A stretch of 64,000 bases of DNA from PVC group bacterium (lineage in GTDB: Bacteria; Verrucomicrobiota; Kiritimatiellia; CAIKKV01; CAITUY01). The notes beneath the pieces are model-generated. The model saw only the letters and a program-made list of their open reading frames with translations, ran no database searches and had not been told where the DNA came from. The position numbers were made by a program, and so were the translations under genes. Where the stretch lies: NCBI GenBank assembly GCA_945870225.1, contig CAMBRF010000005.1, positions 1 to 64,000 of the forward strand, read 5' to 3'. Position 1 is the first letter of the stretch, and the number at the start of each line of letters is the position of its first letter. Shown in pieces: positions 59,885 to 64,000 of this stretch.

Positions 59885-60672
59885 GCCTGATTGAAGAAGC
59901 GCTGCGAAAGCAGCGTCAAGAAACGGAGAAGAGCGATACCCCGCCCGCCCGGGTCGATGAGCCCGCCGATCCATCCCCGCTCCCGGAACAAAACGACGAA
60001 ACTTCGGAGTCTGTCCCGCAGCGATGGACTTGGCCCCTGCTGGCCGGCATTGCAGGGGTCAGCTTGATTCTTGTCGTGGGAATTTTCTGTTTACTGTTTT
60101 TCGGGATGAAAATCTGGAACACCAAACCCGCCGACAAGGGAACCCGCCCCATGGCGACAGCCCTCGTTGCGCCGCCAGCCGTGACCAACGTTCAGCGAGA
60201 GCTGGTTCTTACCCCGCCCCTGAAACCAGAGCCCGTTGTAACAAACACCCCAGCCCAGCTGCCGACGAACACGCCTCCTGTAACGGCTCCCGCCGCAGAG
60301 GGCGCCCCTCTGTCCCTGCCCTCAACGGCGATCACCTCCGCTCCCGCGGCTGCCGCCCTTCCCGTTGCCGCCCCTGCAGTTACTCCGGTCGGTGTTGAAA
60401 CTAAAATCGTCCGGATCGGCCCGGGCGCGTCCGGCACGACCATGACCTCAAGCCCCGACACGGTGAGGGCGGTGATCTGGCCTCGCCTGGCTGTTTCCGG
60501 TATCATCGGGACGTCGCGCGGGGCTCGTGGGGCGGCCATCATTAACGGTCAGATGTTGAGCATCGGCAGCACGATCGAGGGGGTCAAAATCATCACCATC
60601 GACAAGCAGGGGGTCCAGCTCCGCCTGGGCGACGAAACCCGCACGCTGACCGTGGGCGGCACTACGGAGTAG
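59881..60672 (+). CDS. GspB-like type II secretion system protein B
   Basis: 263 residues. The cytoplasmic N-terminus MSLIEEALRKQRQE is the hallmark start of GspB/ExeB-type proteins. One transmembrane segment follows (WPLLAGIAGVSLILVVGIFCLLFFG, about 51-75), then a Pro/Ala/Thr-rich linker (about 90-170) and the C-terminal domain IWPRLAVSGIIGTSRGARGAAIINGQMLSIGSTIEGVKIITIDKQGVQLRLGDETRTLTV, which matches the GspB C-terminal beta-domain. In type II systems GspB helps place the secretin in the outer membrane. The GTG start overlaps the TPR stop. It ends the operon, and its 3' end overlaps the convergent MshEN gene by 11 nt. Confidence 0.82.
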   Translation: MSLIEEALRKQRQETEKSDTPPARVDEPADPSPLPEQNDETSESVPQRWTWPLLAGIAGVSLILVVGIFCLLFFGMKIWNTKPADKGTRPMATALVAPPAVTNVQRELVLTPPLKPEPVVTNTPAQLPTNTPPVTAPAAEGAPLSLPSTAITSAPAAAALPVAAPAVTPVGVETKIVRIGPGASGTTMTSSPDTVRAVIWPRLAVSGIIGTSRGARGAAIINGQMLSIGSTIEGVKIITIDKQGVQLRLGDETRTLTVGGTTE

Positions 60673-61594
60673 CTGTCTGAGCAGCCGCCTGGGCGGCGGT
60701 CTGGGCGGCGGCCTTGGTCTCCTCGGCCAACAAGGCTTTCTTACGCTTCTCCACCGTGGCATCGAAGTCAGCAGGCGTGGTCAGATAGAAGTGACATTGC
60801 TTTTTGAGCAGTCGTTCCACCTTGCCCTTCATGACCTTGTTCTGGGGATTCAGAATAATCACCAGCGCATCATTACCCAACAGGGAAAAAGCCATCACCC
60901 CGTACCGCGTCACGAAATCCACGGGCAGAAGGTCAAAGATATCGGCGGGGACCTCAAATAGGCCCAGGGGAATGATCGGAACCCCTGACTCCTGTGAGGC
61001 AAAAGCCAGAACCCGGTTCAGGTTCCGACTGGCGCGATCATGCAGCACATGCAAAACCGACACCGTGACCACGGTGTTGCCTGCCGACACTTCGCTAAGG
61101 TCCTGGGCGACCTGCGCGTACTCCTCCTGCGTCAACTGACCCGCCTGAAATAACGCCCAGGCGAAGGATAATTCCTCCGCCACGTGCGAACTCCGCAGGT
61201 CAACCTCCTCCTGTTTCCCCGCCTCGATCTCAGCCGCCGAGGGAATTTTGGTCAGATCGAATTCATGGGGCTCCGGCTTGCCGGAAGACAACATGGCTTC
61301 CAGTCGCGCCTCGGCCTCCTTGGCCTGCGGGTCGCTTGCAGCATGTCGCAACAGCCTCTCATGCAGCAGACCGGCGGCATCACGATCACCTTCATCAACC
61401 AGTACATTCACCAACCTGACAAGATAGGCACGGGCATGCGCCAGATCCCCTACCTGCTCATAGGCACTCGAAAGAGCTTCCAGGGAGATGCGGTCATTGG
61501 GAATCGTCTCGACGATCTGCTCGAATGCCGCAATCGCATTCCAGACCTGGTTCTCGAGGTCCTCCCGCTGGTGATGTTCATCGACGGTCGCCAT
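60662..61594 (-). CDS. MshEN (GspE N-terminal)-like protein with TPR-like helices
   Basis: 310 residues from the ATG at 61594; the earlier frame to 61705 has no site. The N-terminal half has TPR-like helices (DLENQVWNAIAAFEQIVETIPNDRISLEALSSAYEQVGDLAHARAYLVRLVNVLVDEGD). The C-terminal half, from VPIIPLGLFEVPADIFDLLPVDFVTRYGVMAFSLLGNDALVIILNPQN, is an MshEN domain, normally the N-terminal part of GspE/PilB ATPases, where some copies bind c-di-GMP. No ATPase domain follows, and the C-terminus is an Ala/Gln tail (TAAAQTAAQAAAQTATP). It may tether or regulate the envelope system. It is convergent with and overlaps the GspB-like gene. Confidence 0.75.
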   Translation of the reverse strand: MATVDEHHQREDLENQVWNAIAAFEQIVETIPNDRISLEALSSAYEQVGDLAHARAYLVRLVNVLVDEGDRDAAGLLHERLLRHAASDPQAKEAEARLEAMLSSGKPEPHEFDLTKIPSAAEIEAGKQEEVDLRSSHVAEELSFAWALFQAGQLTQEEYAQVAQDLSEVSAGNTVVTVSVLHVLHDRASRNLNRVLAFASQESGVPIIPLGLFEVPADIFDLLPVDFVTRYGVMAFSLLGNDALVIILNPQNKVMKGKVERLLKKQCHFYLTTPADFDATVEKRKKALLAEETKAAAQTAAQAAAQTATP

Positions 61595-61764
61595 ATTCTT
61601 CTCGCAGCCAATCTCACTCAATGGCCTGAATGTACAATGCCGCATTAAATAAATCGAGAAGGATCGTTCAGAAACCGAGGCTTTGATCTTGATCGTCCTG
61701 CCCACGTCCTGTACATAACTGTATTGACCGTTTTACGAATCAACGGCCTGAAGGAACCCAATCC

Positions 61765-62664
61765 GTGAGTACGACTCATGTCTACACCCAGGGCGATCTC
61801 CGCGACTTAAAGCCGCGGCATACCTCATTCGTGGGCATCGATTCCGATGGCTGCGTGTTTCCCACCATGGAGATCAAGCAGAAACAGTGCTTTCATAGCC
61901 TCATCGTGTCGACATGGCACCTCGAACCGATCGAGGCGTATGTCCGTGAGGCGGCGGAATTCGTCAACCTTCACTCCCGTCATCGCGGCCAGAACCGGTA
62001 CCCCAGCCTCCTCAAAACCTTTGAGCTTCTGGCAGACCGCCCTGAGGTGAGACGTACGGGCATCAAACTGCCCCCCATCGCCCCTCTTAGAAAATATTGC
62101 GACTCCGGCCTGGCACTGGGACATCCCACGCTTGAGCCCTATGTCCGGGATACCGGCGATCCGGAAATGGCGCGGGTCCTGAAGTGGAGCCTGGATGTCA
62201 ACGCCCGGGTCGCCGCCATCGTGAAGAACATCAAACCGTTTCGCTGGGTGATCGAGAGCCTTCAGGACATCGCCGGAAACTCCGATGCCATCTGCGTCTC
62301 ACAGACACCCACTGAAGCCCTGGTACGGGAATGGGAAGAGAACCATCTCCTGGGGTATGTCAGGGTGATTGCAGGACAGGAGTTGGGCACCAAAGCCGAG
62401 CACCTCACCCTGGCCACCCAGGGCCGCTATCCGATCGACCGGGTGCTGATGATGGGCGATGCGCCAGGAGACCTGAAGGCGGCCCGCCAGGTTGGCGCCC
62501 GGTTCTTTCCGATCAACCCCGGACAGGAAGAAGCCTCCTGGGAGCTCTTCCACAAGGACATTTACACCCGTTTTCTCAACGGCACGTACACCGCCAAAGC
62601 CGAGACCGATCTGGTACACCGGTTCGAGGCGCTGCTGCCCGATACGCCACCCTGGAAAAAATAA
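61765..62664 (+). CDS. HAD-superfamily hydrolase-like protein
   Basis: 299 residues with a GTG start. HAD motif I is seen in SFVGIDSDGCVF (Asp 26 and Asp 28), motif III/IV in YPIDRVLMMGDAPGDLKAARQVGARFFPI (the GD-x-x-x-D pattern). A long helical cap lies between (about 40-180). It is probably a phosphatase or related phospho-transfer enzyme acting on a sugar phosphate. It is divergent from the MshEN gene and 24 nt upstream of the uronate-isomerase-like gene, with which it seems co-transcribed. The substrate is not clear. Confidence 0.8.
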   Translation: MSTTHVYTQGDLRDLKPRHTSFVGIDSDGCVFPTMEIKQKQCFHSLIVSTWHLEPIEAYVREAAEFVNLHSRHRGQNRYPSLLKTFELLADRPEVRRTGIKLPPIAPLRKYCDSGLALGHPTLEPYVRDTGDPEMARVLKWSLDVNARVAAIVKNIKPFRWVIESLQDIAGNSDAICVSQTPTEALVREWEENHLLGYVRVIAGQELGTKAEHLTLATQGRYPIDRVLMMGDAPGDLKAARQVGARFFPINPGQEEASWELFHKDIYTRFLNGTYTAKAETDLVHRFEALLPDTPPWKK

Positions 62665-62688
62665 CCGTTAAAACGAAAGGAACCCTCC

Positions 62689-63924
62689 ATGCCCCACGCC
62701 CCCTCCCGCAAACAACTTCATACCCTTGTCAGCGGCGTGTTGAACAAGACGCCTCTCGTGGACCTCCACACCCATCTGTACGATCCCGCACTCGGCCCCG
62801 TGTTGCTCTGGGGCATCGATGAGCTGGTGACCTACCACTACCTCGTCGCCGAGTTCTTCCGCGCCCGACCGGATTTCGGCTATGACGCCTTTTGGGCTCT
62901 TTCAAAAACCGACCAGGCCGACCTGATCTGGCGCGAACTCTTTGTCCTGCGCTCCCCTCTTTCCGAAGCCTGCCGCGGCGTGCTGACGGTGTTGCACCGT
63001 CTCGGCCTTGACACCAAGACCAAAGACCTGAAGCAGGCCCGCCGGTATTTTCAGAAGCGCAAGGCTCGCGATTATGTGGATCAGGTTTTGAAAGAAGCCA
63101 ACATCAAGCGGCTTTATATGACCAACGACCCCATGGACCCGCTTGAGGCACCGGGCTGGGAAAAGGGATTTGACCGTGACCCCCGTTTCCTGGGCGTCCT
63201 TCGCCTCGACAGCGCCATCATGAACTGGCCGGACGGCGCCTCGCGCCTGCGGGCCATGGGCTATGCGGTTGATGACGGACTCACTGGCAACACCCTCAGC
63301 CAGATCCGCCGCTATCTCAACACCTGGTGTGATCGCTTTGACGCGCGTTACATGGCCATCAGCCTGCCGCCCACCTTCCGTTATCCCGATATCCACTCCC
63401 CCCTGACCACCCTCATCACCAAAACCGTGATCCCGGTGGCGGCCGAACGGGACATTCCCGTCGCCATGATGATCGGCGTGAAAAAGCTCGTGAATCCGGC
63501 CCTTCGACTGGCGGGTGATTCCGTCGGCAAATCCGACATCGATACGGTCGAGGCCCTCGCCCGCGATTTCGGGAACATCCGGTTCCTGCTGACCATGCTG
63601 GCGCGGGAAAACATGCATGAGCTGTGCATCGCCGCCCGCAAGTTCAAGAACATCACCCCCTTCGGGTGCTGGTGGTTCCTGAACAACCCCAGCCTGATCA
63701 ACGAAATCACCCGCATGCGCCTCGAAACCCTCGGTCTATCATTCGTGCCCCAGCATTCCGACGCCCGCGTTCTCGACCAGTTGATCTATAAATGGGCCCA
63801 TTCACGCACCATCATCGGCGAAGCCCTGACGGATAAGTATGCCGACCTCTGCGCCACCGGCTGGCTCCCCACCAAGTCGGAGATCGAACGTGACGTTAAA
63901 CAGCTTTTCGATATCGCACTGTGA
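62689..63924 (+). CDS. Uronate-isomerase-like amidohydrolase
   Basis: 411 residues of the amidohydrolase superfamily. The metal-binding start is PLVDLHTHLYDP (23-34, H-x-H), with NIKRLYMTNDPMDP at the next strand and TIIGEALTDKYADLCATGWLP at the C-terminus, which resembles the end of glucuronate isomerase (UxaC). UxaC is usually ~470 residues, so this is a short relative. It may isomerise a uronate or hydrolyse a related lactone; identity below family level is uncertain. AAGGAA lies before the ATG, and its stop overlaps the cobA start as TGATG. Confidence 0.72.
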   Translation: MPHAPSRKQLHTLVSGVLNKTPLVDLHTHLYDPALGPVLLWGIDELVTYHYLVAEFFRARPDFGYDAFWALSKTDQADLIWRELFVLRSPLSEACRGVLTVLHRLGLDTKTKDLKQARRYFQKRKARDYVDQVLKEANIKRLYMTNDPMDPLEAPGWEKGFDRDPRFLGVLRLDSAIMNWPDGASRLRAMGYAVDDGLTGNTLSQIRRYLNTWCDRFDARYMAISLPPTFRYPDIHSPLTTLITKTVIPVAAERDIPVAMMIGVKKLVNPALRLAGDSVGKSDIDTVEALARDFGNIRFLLTMLARENMHELCIAARKFKNITPFGCWWFLNNPSLINEITRMRLETLGLSFVPQHSDARVLDQLIYKWAHSRTIIGEALTDKYADLCATGWLPTKSEIERDVKQLFDIAL

Positions 63925-64000
63925 TGAAAGGCTACATCCAAGTCTATACGGGCGACGGCAAATGCAAAACCACCGCCGCCCTCGGGCTGGCCTTGCGGTC
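63924..64000 (+). CDS. cobA: Cob(I)alamin adenosyltransferase, N-terminus (cut by window end)
   Basis: Only the first 25 residues are in the window: MKGYIQVYTGDGKCKTTAALGLALR (split here as MKGYIQVYTG, then DGKCKTTAALGLALR). The G-D-G-K-x-K-T-T-A-A-L-G-L-A-L-R pattern is the P-loop start of the CobA/BtuR family, which makes adenosylcobalamin from cob(I)alamin and ATP. Position 6 of the loop is Cys (TGC) where Gly is more usual. The start overlaps the stop of the upstream gene as TGATG. The presence of a B12 enzyme fits the UroD-like corrinoid-type proteins elsewhere in the window. Confidence 0.82.
   Translation, partial: MKGYIQVYTGDGKCKTTAALGLALR

Noticed and set aside
61700-61764. Promoter TTGACC before the HAD gene
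   Set aside because: A -35-like TTGACC is present, but no -10 box at the right distance; not strong enough to list.

Overview
The window is a GC-rich, gene-dense bacterial stretch with 47 protein-coding genes, two of them cut by the window edges. I see no rRNA, tRNA, CRISPR array, insertion sequence or prophage. The mix of genes suggests a free-living heterotroph of the PVC type (Kiritimatiellota/Lentisphaerota-like) or a similar group such as Hydrogenedentota. It combines glycoside hydrolases, Gfo/Idh/MocA oxidoreductases, ThuA proteins, uroporphyrinogen-decarboxylase-like methyltransferase folds, neutral-ceramidase-like proteins, FG-GAP/VCBS repeats and a secreted alpha/alpha-toroid protein. 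This is inference from gene content; no marker gene is present.

Layout. Positions 1-14828 form a minus-strand block for glycan breakdown: FG-GAP protein (cut at the left edge), Gfo/Idh oxidoreductase, sialate O-acetylesterase-like protein, GH3, GH5-like hydrolase, ceramidase-like protein, exo-rhamnogalacturonan-lyase-like protein, a TIM-barrel isomerase and a PHP hydrolase. From 15023 to 18464 come a DUF4434 protein and a convergent GH94-type phosphorylase. From 18643 to 26634 lies plus-strand sugar/keto-sugar metabolism: a Gfo/Idh-ThuA pair, then an operon of epimerase, DapA-like aldolase, TetR regulator, second Gfo/Idh and SGNH esterase. An M20 amidohydrolase is divergent from this operon, and a putative TetR operator lies in the shared promoter region.

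From 26805 to 53400 there is a second accessory glycan region. It holds a six-hairpin glycosidase-like protein, several very large secreted proteins, an ADP-ribosylglycohydrolase-family protein, GH20 with ThuA, three UroD-like proteins, a beta-helix/UroD/FAD-oxidoreductase group, a DegT aminotransferase with a ceramidase-like partner, and a divergent AraC regulator. Most glycosidases have no signal peptide, so they probably act in the cytoplasm, yet no sugar transporter is encoded here.

From 53406 to 61594 the theme changes to the cell envelope. After a secreted alkaline phosphatase there is a seven-gene, mostly overlapping operon with a recognisable promoter: CsgG/FlgT-like protein, very short secretin, PHP-like protein, ABC ATPase, ABC permease, membrane-anchored TPR protein and GspB-like protein. 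A TPR plus MshEN (GspE N-terminal)-like protein is convergent to it. This mixed secretion-like operon is the most unusual system in the window. The right end (61765-64000) has a HAD-like phosphatase, a uronate-isomerase-like amidohydrolase and the start of cob(I)alamin adenosyltransferase.

Non-coding sequence carries several repeats and palindromes: hexamer and heptamer mini-arrays, a roughly 65-bp element found upstream of two genes, stem-loops in convergent gaps and likely operators. Positions were counted by hand and may be off by one base; start codons were chosen from Shine-Dalgarno sequences and reading-frame arithmetic.
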